A stretch of 64,000 bases of DNA from Polaromonas eurypsychrophila (GTDB taxonomy: Bacteria > Pseudomonadota > Gammaproteobacteria > Burkholderiales > Burkholderiaceae_C): assembly GCF_014641715.1 (NCBI RefSeq), contig NZ_BMIG01000012.1, forward strand, positions 1-64,000. The letters run 5' to 3'. Shown piece by piece: positions 47,661 through 55,926 of the stretch. The notes under the pieces were generated by a model, which saw only the letters and a program-made list of their open reading frames with translations, made no database searches and was not told the DNA's origin. A program made the position numbers and the translations under genes. Within the stretch, counting starts at the first letter, position 1. Each line of letters starts with the position of its first letter.

Positions 47661-48756
47661 CTATTCAAATCGCATCAATAGAGTTAATGCTCGACGAAAC
47701 AACACATCGACTACGCGGCTTAGCGAAGCCGCCTCGCTTGCACAAGACAGCTCGATCTTTGATTCTTTGACGAAGAGTTTCGGAAGCAAGACGAAGTCCA
47801 AAAGTTTTCAGTACGCATTGGTATCTATGCAGGAAGTCGATGCGCAATACACAGCCATCAGCTACCGCGAGGCCGAAAGAGTTGCAAAGCAAATTGATTC
47901 AGGGCTATCAAAGCTTGGGAAGATCGTGACAGTCGAACTCCAGGGATCACTACCATTGAATGTGCATCTCCGGCGGGTAAGCGATGTTGATATGCTGGTA
48001 TGGCCATGGGGGTTTTACGTTTTTGACACCTATGGGGTGGCCGCTTCGGGTTATTCACTGAGTACGAGCAACGCTGCCACCGAAATAACGTCATTGCGCA
48101 CTCAGTGCTGCTCAGTGATCCGAACCTCTTTTCACGCGGCTAAGGTTGATGATTCAGGAGCGAAGTGCATCACGGTTTCAGAAGGCTCACTTCTTCGGGA
48201 GATTGATGTCGTGCCCTCAGTTGTGTACAAAACGGCCACGTACCAAAGAACACAAAGTGACGTAGATAGAGGCGTTCAAATTTATGACAAAAAAACTCAA
48301 TCGCTTCTCATCAATTACCCCTTCAAAGTAAGAGCCCTTATCAATGCAAAGGACGGTCGCACCGACGGCGGCGGCAAGAAAGCCATACGCTTGCTGAAGA
48401 ACATGAAAGAGGACTCCGATATTTCTATTGCGCTGTCAAGCTTCAACATCATGTCACTTGTCTACGCGATGCCGGATTCCAGCCTTGCACATTTGATGTA
48501 CTTCCAGGGAAAAATCGTATCCTCACTACAAGATTGGTTTTTTACTCTTGCAAATGACGAAGCGAAGTTAATGAATCTGGATGCGGTGGATGGAAGCCGG
48601 AAGATTGTGCAGTCGGCAGCGGATGTCCTGGCGGTAAAACAAATGGCAGATGAGCTGAATACTCTGGTGCTACGAATAGCACAGGAGCTACAGCCTGACA
48701 TACAGACTAGCTTCTCTCTATGGCGATCCAAGGTTGAAAATGAACTGGTGATCTAA
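47650..48756 (+). CDS. cdn: CBASS CD-NTase (cGAS/DncV-like nucleotidyltransferase)
   Basis: Synthesises a cyclic oligonucleotide signal on phage infection. 368 residues from GTG 47650 after AGGAAG. The polymerase-beta fold signature is clear: G99-S100 in VELQGSLPLN, D112 and D114 in RVSDVDMLVW, and the third Asp D186 in LLREIDVVPS. The C-terminal part is the SMODS/OAS1-type helical domain. No Cap2/Cap3 ubiquitin-like or HORMA/TRIP13 genes follow, so this is a minimal (type I) CBASS with Cap15. The nucleotide made cannot be told from sequence. Confidence 0.85.
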   Translation: MATDYSNRINRVNARRNNTSTTRLSEAASLAQDSSIFDSLTKSFGSKTKSKSFQYALVSMQEVDAQYTAISYREAERVAKQIDSGLSKLGKIVTVELQGSLPLNVHLRRVSDVDMLVWPWGFYVFDTYGVAASGYSLSTSNAATEITSLRTQCCSVIRTSFHAAKVDDSGAKCITVSEGSLLREIDVVPSVVYKTATYQRTQSDVDRGVQIYDKKTQSLLINYPFKVRALINAKDGRTDGGGKKAIRLLKNMKEDSDISIALSSFNIMSLVYAMPDSSLAHLMYFQGKIVSSLQDWFFTLANDEAKLMNLDAVDGSRKIVQSAADVLAVKQMADELNTLVLRIAQELQPDIQTSFSLWRSKVENELVI

Positions 48757-49080
48757 AAGGTTGGGCGAGTATTCGCACGAAGCTCAACAGGCAAGATCCG
48801 TAGAGGAAGGTAAAGGGGCGTGGATCAATCTTGGGTATAGCTGGACAGAGGCCATAAATCGCGTCGCGTGTCGATCAATACTTAACGTCTGCTTCCATGT
48901 AGTGGAGCTGGGCTCGCAAACTTCCGCTTTGGGTCGGAATAAGTCAGTCAGCGGCTAAACGCGAAGGGCCGTAACCAGTCTGAATCAGACATTTAGTTAA
49001 CGCATGGGAATGTCGGCTTCTGGCCCGCTACCAGGTGCACGGATGTCATCCCGAGGAGTGGGCTTCACCGGATATAAGGT
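48757..49080. other. Spacer between CBASS and PIN genes
   Basis: No gene seen in 324 bp. A 13-bp palindrome, GTCTGAATCAGAC, lies at 48978-48990, followed by ATTTAGTT; it may be a weak terminator for either converging gene. Confidence 0.4.
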
Positions 49081-50118
49081 TCAGGTGTCTAACATGTCCC
49101 AGTCGTCGCCGAGTATCCACCGGATGGTCGATAGCTTCCCGTTAATCATGCCCCACTCAAAATCGTCGTGCGGTCCACACTTGGCCTTGCCGAGACGTTT
49201 GAAAGTGTCGACCGCAGCACGTCTGGCACCGTCCCACACCGAGTCAACGATGTGCGTACTATTGTTGCTGCCTGCATTGACCCACTCGTCCTGGGTAACG
49301 ACTTTGACTTTCTTTTGTTTGACTGCCCAAGCGAGATTCTTGTGCCGGTTGTACCAAACCTGCTCAGTGAGCACGTCCATCGCATCAACAATCTCGCTTA
49401 GGCTGCGGGGTTCGAATTCGTATCCCAATGCCTTCATAAACTCTGGGTCTAAATAGATGTCATCGACCTTCCGGATGCAATCGGCCAACGTAATGAAGTA
49501 CATAGATTTGATTTTGCTGAATCCTCCAGCCAAATCGAGGTGGGGTAGCTTCTGATTTCCACCTGCAAGGCTAAAGTCGTTCTTGTTGTGCGTGACGAAC
49601 GCGAATCGCTCACGGGCCTTGCCTGACCTTACAGTCTCGAAGTATGTCTCGATGATCATGGCGTCGGCCATGCCGTTCTTGCCTTCGTGCTGGAACGGGG
49701 CTTTCCGATACAGGGCTCGGTCAGCGGCCTTGAGCTTTGCGGCGTCACTCGTTTTGAGCACGACGCCCTTGTTCAGCATGACTTCGATCTGATCCAACGC
49801 ACCGTTGGCGGCTGCACCCACGATTGGGATTCGGTGGTCAAGGTCCGAAAGGTACGTCAGCACTTGCTCCTTCTGCACGCCGGCGGGCGCATTTCGGACA
49901 GCTTCTTTGACGAGGTTGAAGTGCGTGCTCAGGCTCTTGATACTTCGAGCGGCCACGCGGTTGCGGTTCGCTTTGAACTCCGTCAGCACGATCTGCGGGA
50001 TGAGCAGCGTAATCTGCTTTTCCTTGACCAGTTCCGCAACTACATCGATGAGTGGTGTCTGCCGTTGGTTCTCGGCAAGGTCGAGCCACACACTTGTGTC
50101 AATCATCACATGGAACAT
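49081..50118 (-). CDS. PIN-domain ribonuclease-like protein (DUF4935 type)
   Basis: A 345-residue protein with an N-terminal PIN nuclease fold: D7 in HVMIDTSVWLDL, E47 in VLTEFKANR, D152 in GMADAMIIETYF and D181 in THNKNDFSL make up the acidic metal site. The C-terminal 130 residues have no recognised domain. DUF4935-type PIN proteins occur in defence islands, either as toxins or as nucleases of larger systems; no antitoxin-like gene is next to it. A good ribosome site (GGAGAGG) precedes ATG 50118. Confidence 0.8.
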   Translation of the reverse strand: MFHVMIDTSVWLDLAENQRQTPLIDVVAELVKEKQITLLIPQIVLTEFKANRNRVAARSIKSLSTHFNLVKEAVRNAPAGVQKEQVLTYLSDLDHRIPIVGAAANGALDQIEVMLNKGVVLKTSDAAKLKAADRALYRKAPFQHEGKNGMADAMIIETYFETVRSGKARERFAFVTHNKNDFSLAGGNQKLPHLDLAGGFSKIKSMYFITLADCIRKVDDIYLDPEFMKALGYEFEPRSLSEIVDAMDVLTEQVWYNRHKNLAWAVKQKKVKVVTQDEWVNAGSNNSTHIVDSVWDGARRAAVDTFKRLGKAKCGPHDDFEWGMINGKLSTIRWILGDDWDMLDT

Positions 50119-50431
50119 GGTTACCTCTCCACATTCAGTGTAATCGGTCGCATTCCAGCGGTTTTGGCAGTCGCCTGCCTTGCAGCGGTTGCGGATTGTC
50201 GAACTTGGAGAACGAAGCTACCTGAGCACCAACGATTTGCTGCCGGTCTGTTTATGAGACTCGTCCACGCGCGCACGGTGATTCGAGGCTCATCGCGCTT
50301 GTGCGACGCCGACGACAACTGAATAATTAGTGCCGAAAGGCGCTGGCTGCTGCCGGAATTCAGGCAGCTGGCTATCACTTGCTGGAACGCCCACCCGTTT
50401 GCTAAGTTGGTTGCTCACATCAAGGAGCAAC
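50119..50431. other. Divergent spacer between PIN gene and replication gene
   Basis: No gene is seen. It contains CTGCCGGAATTCAGGCAGCT (50350-50369), a near-palindrome that recurs with one change at 56025-56044, and the AAGGAG ribosome site of the next gene at about 50420. It may hold promoters for both flanking genes. Confidence 0.4.
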
Positions 50432-51568
50432 ATGAAACCGTCGAAACCCGCCAAACCCTCACGCGCTGGGAGGTTCCTACAAGCCGCCCGCCTACACCAG
50501 CCAGATACGCCTTCCCGTTACGTGGTGGACTACATGGACCATGCCCCTGTCTGGCAAGGCCCAATCTTCGCGCAAGGCCTATTCCGCCCCACGCAGAACG
50601 GTGCGCCAGCCGTACCAATCGAAGTCCTCTTCGCCTCCAAGGTAGACGGTTCGTCTATGCGCTATCTGCTGGACAGCCCAGAAGCGCTGAACATCACGGA
50701 CCAGGCGGTCTACTTTTACCTCTGCCAGCGCGTCGGGGCGGGAAAATGTGTCCCACTTTCTCATGAGCATGATAGTTTTGAGGCCTATCGCGAAACGCTA
50801 GGTGTCAAGGGCCCATGGGAAAAAAAAACGATGTCCGTAATCATCGCCACGCCTTCGGACATTGCTGCCGGCATCGGCCTGACTCGCACAGGCACCAACG
50901 CGAAAGCGATGTTGGCGTCTCTGAATCGTTTGTCTCAGGTCTCCATGCAGGTTCGAATGTGGGACAACAAGGGAACGACTGTGGTGCAAGGAGCTAGCCG
51001 GTTCCTAGGCTTTTTGTGCTACGACAATCAGGTGGGTATCGTGCTGCACTACGAGTCCACCCTTTTGGCCGGTCACCGAAAGAGTGTGGCATGGATCAAC
51101 ATGCGAGAGCATCGCGTCCTCAGGACGAAGCCCGCTAAGCGCCTGCATGCTTGGCTGAGTGGGTGGGCATCCGCAGGAAGCCGCAAGCTGGTCGGACTCG
51201 ATAGCTTGCTGGTCAATGTTTGGGGAGAGAAGCCAGCGACCCCTGCCATCCGCAAGGACAGGAAGCGCACCCTTCGCCAAGCCATTGCGGAAGTGAGCCA
51301 CCTAGAAGGCTGGACCTGCGTCTACACAGACAAAGGCGATCAGCTAATCGTGGCGAGACCCGCGTTTGAAGGCACCAAGGCCCAGCGAGGCAAGCAGCCC
51401 CCGAAGCACAGGAAAGAAACGGCACCAACCGCTGCAACCCCCACCAATCGCGCTGAAACGCCCACGCAGGTCGCTACAACGCCCACCAAAGTCGTTGCAA
51501 CGCCCACCGCTGATCTGCTGGAACCCGCGTGCAGCGCGGATTCCAACGAACTTTTTTTTGCGCTCTAA
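50432..51568 (+). CDS. IncQ-RepC-like replication initiator
   Basis: ATG 50432, preceded by AAGGAG, gives 378 residues. The central part matches the layout of IncQ plasmid RepC: the helix-turn-helix region IATPSDIAAGIGLTRTGTNA, a second winged-helix part VAWINMREHRVLRTKPAKRL, then GLDSLLVNVWGE ... RTLRQAIAEVSHLEGWTC. RepC binds oriV iterons and opens the origin. The C-terminal 60 residues are a low-complexity tail of ATPT-type repeats, which RepC of RSF1010 lacks. RepA helicase and RepB primase genes are not nearby, so host or other proteins must replace them. Similarity was judged by eye. Confidence 0.65.
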   Translation: MKPSKPAKPSRAGRFLQAARLHQPDTPSRYVVDYMDHAPVWQGPIFAQGLFRPTQNGAPAVPIEVLFASKVDGSSMRYLLDSPEALNITDQAVYFYLCQRVGAGKCVPLSHEHDSFEAYRETLGVKGPWEKKTMSVIIATPSDIAAGIGLTRTGTNAKAMLASLNRLSQVSMQVRMWDNKGTTVVQGASRFLGFLCYDNQVGIVLHYESTLLAGHRKSVAWINMREHRVLRTKPAKRLHAWLSGWASAGSRKLVGLDSLLVNVWGEKPATPAIRKDRKRTLRQAIAEVSHLEGWTCVYTDKGDQLIVARPAFEGTKAQRGKQPPKHRKETAPTAATPTNRAETPTQVATTPTKVVATPTADLLEPACSADSNELFFAL

Positions 51569-51603
51569 GACTACCCAGGAAATACCAAAAATTTCCATGG
51601 TAG

Positions 51604-51649
51604 TGGGGCGAAGCCCCGTCGCCTGGGAAGGCGCCGAGCCATCGCCCCA
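51604..51649. other. Structured inverted repeat downstream of repC-like gene
   Basis: TGGGGCGA (51604-51611) pairs with TCGCCCCA (51642-51649); inside lies CGCCT-GGGA-AGGCG (51620-51633), and an alternative hairpin GGGGC-GAA-GCCCC (51605-51617) competes with the outer stem. It could be a terminator without T-run, a single-strand initiation site or part of the origin. Confidence 0.4.
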
Positions 51650-51886
51650 TTGCTGAGACGACTAATGCTGGATGCTGAAACGTTACGAGCCAAAAGAAGA
51701 ACGTGATATCAAATCTGCATCAAAAAGATGCCAAATTACGTTCTGCCTTGCAGTTGTCAGCGATTAAGAAAGGACGGCTTTGGCAAATTCATGCAGCATG
51801 AAGTCCGGTAGATGGTCGACCGAATGAAAACCCCTGCGATTGTTCACGAACCTACCCATCGAGCGTGCTCGGAAGCATTTCACCTC

Positions 51887-51915
51887 TTGACATTCTGCAC
51901 CCGGCCGCTTACACT
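51887..51915 (+). promoter_or_regulatory. Strong sigma70-type promoter
   Basis: TTGACA (51887-51892), 17 bp, TACACT (51910-51915). The predicted start of transcription, about 51922, coincides with an ATG that opens a 24-residue frame ending at 51996 (MSSSLFSAFNLAVSRPTSAV and on). The ParB/MT-A70 gene starts 177 bases further on, so its mRNA has a long leader that might contain a leaderless leader peptide. Nothing else was recognised in 51650-52098. Confidence 0.6.
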
Positions 51916-52098
51916 TGCACTATGAGTTCTTCACTCTTCTCTGCCTTTAATCTTGCTGTCTCGCGGCCCACGTCCGCAGTCATACGTTCGCTTTAAGCGG
52001 GCGTATCACTTTCTCCTTCCCCACCCGGTATCGCTCGCTTCGTAGGTCTTGGCCATAGGTTTGGCCCAGGCCGGGGTTCACCCTTTCCGGAGCGAATC

Positions 52099-53409
52099 AT
52101 GAAGCAGATTTCAAAGGCCGTATTTGGCCAAAAGCGTGCCATTTCGGCACAAAAAAACACCGTTGTCAAAGCTAAGTCCACCAGGGCGGCCAAGGGCATC
52201 CAGCCCGCACCAAAGCTCGCGCTGGACCCATGCTGCAAAGAGTTTCCTCCCATGGAGCACGATGACTTCAACTCTCTGAAAGAGAGCATTCTGCGCAATG
52301 GGCAACTGCAACCACTGCTGGTGTGGCAGGGACGTGTGCTCGATGGACGCCATCGCCTCAAAGCATGCGCCGATCTGGGCATCCAGCCCCATTTTGAGGA
52401 AGTGAAGTGCAGCTACGAGGAGGCCAGGTCGATGGCATTCGCAGCGAATATCAATCGGCGTAACTTGAGTGTGGGCCAAAGGGCTTTGCTCGCAGCTCGA
52501 CTGGCCTCTCGAAAGCCCGGCCAAACCAAAGCTTCCAGGCAAATTCAACCCGTGCTGACCCAAGACGATGCCGCAAAGCTTTTTGCTGTCAGCCGTGACG
52601 CAGTGCAGCGTGGGTGCCGCCTGCTCGCTGGGGGAAGCAAAGCCACAGTGAACGCTGTGCACACCGGCTCGATGAGCTTGAACGAGGCCGTCGTGGCAAT
52701 GGACACCCACAAAACTGGGTTGCGCGCCAAGACCACCGATGACGAGCGCAAGGCTCTGCGAGTAGCGGCTGCGGTGAAGGAGCGACTGGGTAAAGAAGCG
52801 CGGCATCTGAGACTCGTGAAACAAGCCGCTACTAGCGCGAAAAACGTGGCCCTTCCAACTGGCAGCCGCTACTCCATCATTTTGGCTGACCCACCCTGGA
52901 GCTATGGGATGGCGCAGGACCGCGCCGCGAGTCGCATGATCCCCCATGCCCACTACCCGGTGATGAGTGTTGACGCGATGCTCGCGGAGCTTGATGTCGA
53001 AGGCATCGCGGCAAAGGACGCGATGTTGTTCATGTGGTGCCCTGCACCTCTGCTGCCCAGTGGGCTCGAACTAATGGCTGGCTGGGGCTTCGAGTTTTTG
53101 ACGAACTGGGTCTGGCACAAGCAGGGAGGAACGCTCAATTGTGGGGGCGGTACCGCCACCGTTAATCATGAACTACTTCTAGTCGGCTCCCGTGGCTCGG
53201 GTGTGCTCATCGCGGACAAGAAGGCCCGTGCTCCGTCCGTTTTCACGGCGCCCGTAACTGCGCACAGTGCCAAGCCTGTGGTCGTGCATGAGCGTTTGGA
53301 GACTTTGTACCCAGGCGTCAGTCGAATTGAGTTGTTCAGTCGGTCGGATCGGACGGGCTGGACAATGTTTGGCAACGAGGCTTCTGCTGCGAGTAAAAAA
53401 ATTGCTTAG
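52099..53409 (+). CDS. ParB-domain / MT-A70 adenine methyltransferase fusion
   Basis: A 436-residue protein with two parts. Residues about 40-200 form a ParB/Spo0J-type domain (LKESILRNGQLQPLLVWQGR, VLDGRHRLKACADLG, then helix-turn-helix LTQDDAAKLFAVSRDAV). Residues about 255-430 are an MT-A70-family N6-adenine methyltransferase with catalytic DPPW at 264-267 (IILADPPWSYG). It probably methylates DNA at sites recognised through the ParB part. No restriction partner adjoins it. It may protect the element from host restriction or mark its own replication origin (inference). The AT-poor leader carries a strong promoter. Confidence 0.85.
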   Translation: MKQISKAVFGQKRAISAQKNTVVKAKSTRAAKGIQPAPKLALDPCCKEFPPMEHDDFNSLKESILRNGQLQPLLVWQGRVLDGRHRLKACADLGIQPHFEEVKCSYEEARSMAFAANINRRNLSVGQRALLAARLASRKPGQTKASRQIQPVLTQDDAAKLFAVSRDAVQRGCRLLAGGSKATVNAVHTGSMSLNEAVVAMDTHKTGLRAKTTDDERKALRVAAAVKERLGKEARHLRLVKQAATSAKNVALPTGSRYSIILADPPWSYGMAQDRAASRMIPHAHYPVMSVDAMLAELDVEGIAAKDAMLFMWCPAPLLPSGLELMAGWGFEFLTNWVWHKQGGTLNCGGGTATVNHELLLVGSRGSGVLIADKKARAPSVFTAPVTAHSAKPVVVHERLETLYPGVSRIELFSRSDRTGWTMFGNEASAASKKIA

Positions 53410-53565
53410 TTGCCAGCGCGACGGACGCCTTGTGCTGATGCAAGCATCAGCGCATGGAATCGTTTGATCGCCTGAAAGTGGAGCGCAAAGGGTCAATCCT
53501 TGCCGGCGGTAGCGCTTTCACTCTTTCATTCCTACTCGGCGAGGAACAACGTTATATGGAAAAAA

Positions 53566-54174
53566 ATGTCTTCTTTCAACAACCCCAAATCGCGCAAGCA
53601 ACGCGCGACAGACTCCACCAAGGAGGGCGAATTTAAGTTGGTAGCGGCGGAACAACTGCCTTTTACCAAAATTGGTTTCCCCCGATGGCGGCTAACTGTC
53701 ATCGATCCTCAAACCGACGCAGCCCTCGTTTTTACGACAGCACCAGGAGCGGAATCCGCGTCCTCTCAGCGCATCGGGCGCGGATGCATTGGCGACTACT
53801 TCCACATCTCGTACCGCCCGACGCCAAGCGGGAAGCTGGTAGCAACATCATGGCGGCCTTGCCCCGCCACCTTCAAAGACTGGATGGCCGACAACTTGAG
53901 TCTTGAAGACCTGAATGTGCTGCGCGAATCCGGCGCCAGCGCCGGGATTCAAGGGCTTATTCACCACGCCGAAACCCTTCCACTCTACGAGCGCTATCGC
54001 TACTCCGACCTCGGCGATGTTGTGCTGTCGGAGCGGTTGCTACGTTCGCAATCCGCGTCAGATGCCGCCGACATTGCGCAACTGGAAAACGCGTTGGTGT
54101 GGATGGTGGCCGAGCGTTATGCGTACGACCCCACCTTGGCACAAGACATCGTCGGGCGTGGCGTCAACGCTTGA
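53566..54174 (+). CDS. Element protein of unknown function
   Basis: The start at ATG 53566 (MSSFNNPKSRKQRATDSTK) gives 202 residues; an upstream in-frame ATG-less extension is less likely. A basic N-terminus precedes a beta-rich part (PRWRLTVIDPQTDAALVFTT; GDYFHISYRPTPSGKLVATSW) and a helical C-terminus. Not recognised. It ends 11 bp into the convergent TraD-like gene. Confidence 0.55.
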   Translation: MSSFNNPKSRKQRATDSTKEGEFKLVAAEQLPFTKIGFPRWRLTVIDPQTDAALVFTTAPGAESASSQRIGRGCIGDYFHISYRPTPSGKLVATSWRPCPATFKDWMADNLSLEDLNVLRESGASAGIQGLIHHAETLPLYERYRYSDLGDVVLSERLLRSQSASDAADIAQLENALVWMVAERYAYDPTLAQDIVGRGVNA

Positions 54175-54652
54175 CGCGTTGCGCATCCGCGTTATCCAGC
54201 GCTCGCTGACCATCCTCGCGCAATCGGTGCCGTGCCGGCACCCTAGCGACACCGTCATCTGGTCCATGCAACGCCGAGGCGAGCCACATCAATGAACCCA
54301 GGATGAGCGCCCGGTCATATGCCGTCGATTCAGCGGCAATGCCCCGGTGCGGTGGCATCAAACAGGCGTTGTCTTGGCGCTCTTCTTTCTGGGCATTGGG
54401 GTGAGGTATTGTCAGCGCCATCGCTAAGCCGGCTTTCTTCACCAGCGCGCCAAGCACGATCTTCTCGTGCGCGTCGATGCGCCGCCCCAGTTGTTGCGCT
54501 TGACGGCTGGCAACTCTTTCCAAGTGCTCGGCTCGCGCCTGGTACTGCGCGGCCTGCTGCCGCAGCGCACTCTCTCGCATGCGCAGCCGTATGAGGCCTA
54601 CCGGCTTTGTGCCGTCGGCATTGGCGGTACTTTGTTCGGTGTGAACGGTCAT
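54164..54652 (-). CDS. TraD-like mobilisation accessory protein
   Basis: A 162-residue protein with a helical N-terminus (RLRMRESALRQQAAQYQARA, EHLERVASRQAQQLGRRIDA) and the segment HEKIVLGALVKKAGLA, typical of the small TraD-type conjugal-transfer proteins coded divergently from MobA/MobL relaxases. Such proteins probably help the relaxase at oriT. The divergent arrangement with the relaxase gene, 239 bp apart, supports this. The polar C-terminus is less conserved. Confidence 0.7.
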   Translation of the reverse strand: MTVHTEQSTANADGTKPVGLIRLRMRESALRQQAAQYQARAEHLERVASRQAQQLGRRIDAHEKIVLGALVKKAGLAMALTIPHPNAQKEERQDNACLMPPHRGIAAESTAYDRALILGSLMWLASALHGPDDGVARVPARHRLREDGQRALDNADAQRVKR

Positions 54653-54761
54653 CTGCTGTCTCCCTTTTTGTTACTACCCCGCTATTGATTGCAAAGGCTC
54701 CATCAATCTGTCACCTTGGGTAGCAGGCAGTCAAGCAATACCAGGAAGGGAAGTCCCCCAA

Positions 54762-54800
54762 GCGCACCTATACAAACTTTCAGTTTGTGTGCGCCTAGCG
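54762..54800 (+). other. Candidate origin of transfer (oriT)
   Basis: GCGCAC (54762-54767), a 4-base bulge, ACAAAC (54772-54777), loop TTTCA, GTTTGT (54783-54788), GTGCGC (54789-54794), then CTAGCG. The inverted repeat followed by GTGCGCCT resembles the nick region of IncQ/IncP-type origins (TGCGCCCT), and lies between the divergent TraD-like and relaxase genes, the expected place. Confidence 0.55.
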
Positions 54801-54891
54801 GGGGTCTCAAACAGCCAGGGCACCTCCCTCACGGGATTGCCATCGCATCACCTCTCCCTCATTGCCTCGTGCCGGCAAAGAGAGGACGTTG

Positions 54892-55926
54892 ATGGCGATT
54901 TTTCATTTTTCAGCACAGCTGATATCGAGGAGCGATGGCGCTAATGCTGTGCAAGCGGCTGCATATAGAGCGGGCGAGCGCATGGTCTGCGACCGTACTG
55001 GCTTGGTCTTCAACTTCACATACAAAAAGGAGGTCTCGTACAGCGCCATCCTTGCGCCGGAGGGTGCTGCCCCCTGGGTGTTTTCTCGCGCCGAGCTGTG
55101 GGGGCGTGTCGAACATCAAAAGCGAAAGAATGCACAGCTGGCGCGTGAGATCCAGGTTGCTTTGCCCATCGAACTCACGCACGCTCAACAGGTTGCGCTG
55201 ATTCACGGCTATGTGCAAGCGCAGTTCGTCAGCCTGGCCATGGTGGCCGATATCAATATCCATTTGAAGCCCGGGAACCCACACGCCCATGTGCTCCTCA
55301 CGCTCTGCGATGTCGAAGCCGATGGTTTCGGGGCCAAACGCCGCGACTGGAACCATCCGTCCTTGGTAGCCCGCTGGCGCGAAGCCTGGGCCAGCGCTTG
55401 CAACTCATCGTTGGAGGAAGCTGGCCACGACGCGCGCATTGATCACCGCAGCAACAAGGCACGAGGCATTGACCTCCCGGCCACGGTGCATGAAGGCCGC
55501 AGAACGCCCGCGAACGCAGAGGCGTGGGAGGCTCGTGCTGAATTCAACGCTTGGGTTCGCACCCAGGTGGCACTTGCCAAGGTGCAAGCCGATGTGAAGG
55601 CCGTGCAGTCGCAGATTGTGGACTTGACCAGCTCCATCGAGCAGGCGCTTGCGGAGCGGAGCGCGCAGCGCCCACCGAGCGATGTACCGATATCTTCATC
55701 ACCGCCTACCACCGTGCTTACCCAAGCAATGCCCCCAACCAATACCCGCATCTGGACGCCAGCCAGCGCGACGCGGGCGCGGGATTTCTCTATTGCCGGG
55801 CTACTCGCCCGACGCGCGCATGCCGTTGGCCCGTCCAGCCCCATTCGCCCAGCGCACCCATCAAACCCGCAGCCCGAGGTCACGCATGTCTCGGTAAGCA
55901 TTTTCCAAGGAGACAAACCATGCTGA
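54892..55926 (+). CDS. mobL: MobA/MobL (TraA-type) relaxase
   Basis: Nicks the plasmid strand at oriT and pilots it during transfer. Starting at ATG 54892 (MAIFHFSAQLISRSDGANA) it has 344 residues. Y25 in QAAAYRAGERM is the likely catalytic tyrosine; H124, H131 and H133 in INIHLKPGNPHAHVLLTL form the HUH metal site. The C-terminal 100 residues are Pro/Ser-rich. Compared with IncQ MobA it lacks the primase part, so priming must come from elsewhere. No type IV secretion genes are present; the element would need a helper. Confidence 0.9.
   Translation: MAIFHFSAQLISRSDGANAVQAAAYRAGERMVCDRTGLVFNFTYKKEVSYSAILAPEGAAPWVFSRAELWGRVEHQKRKNAQLAREIQVALPIELTHAQQVALIHGYVQAQFVSLAMVADINIHLKPGNPHAHVLLTLCDVEADGFGAKRRDWNHPSLVARWREAWASACNSSLEEAGHDARIDHRSNKARGIDLPATVHEGRRTPANAEAWEARAEFNAWVRTQVALAKVQADVKAVQSQIVDLTSSIEQALAERSAQRPPSDVPISSSPPTTVLTQAMPPTNTRIWTPASATRARDFSIAGLLARRAHAVGPSSPIRPAHPSNPQPEVTHVSVSIFQGDKPC

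Noticed and set aside
48761-48958. 65-residue frame after the CD-NTase as a third CBASS gene
   Set aside because: GC and residue use unlike a gene, no ribosome site, no resemblance to Cap2, Cap3 or other CBASS proteins.
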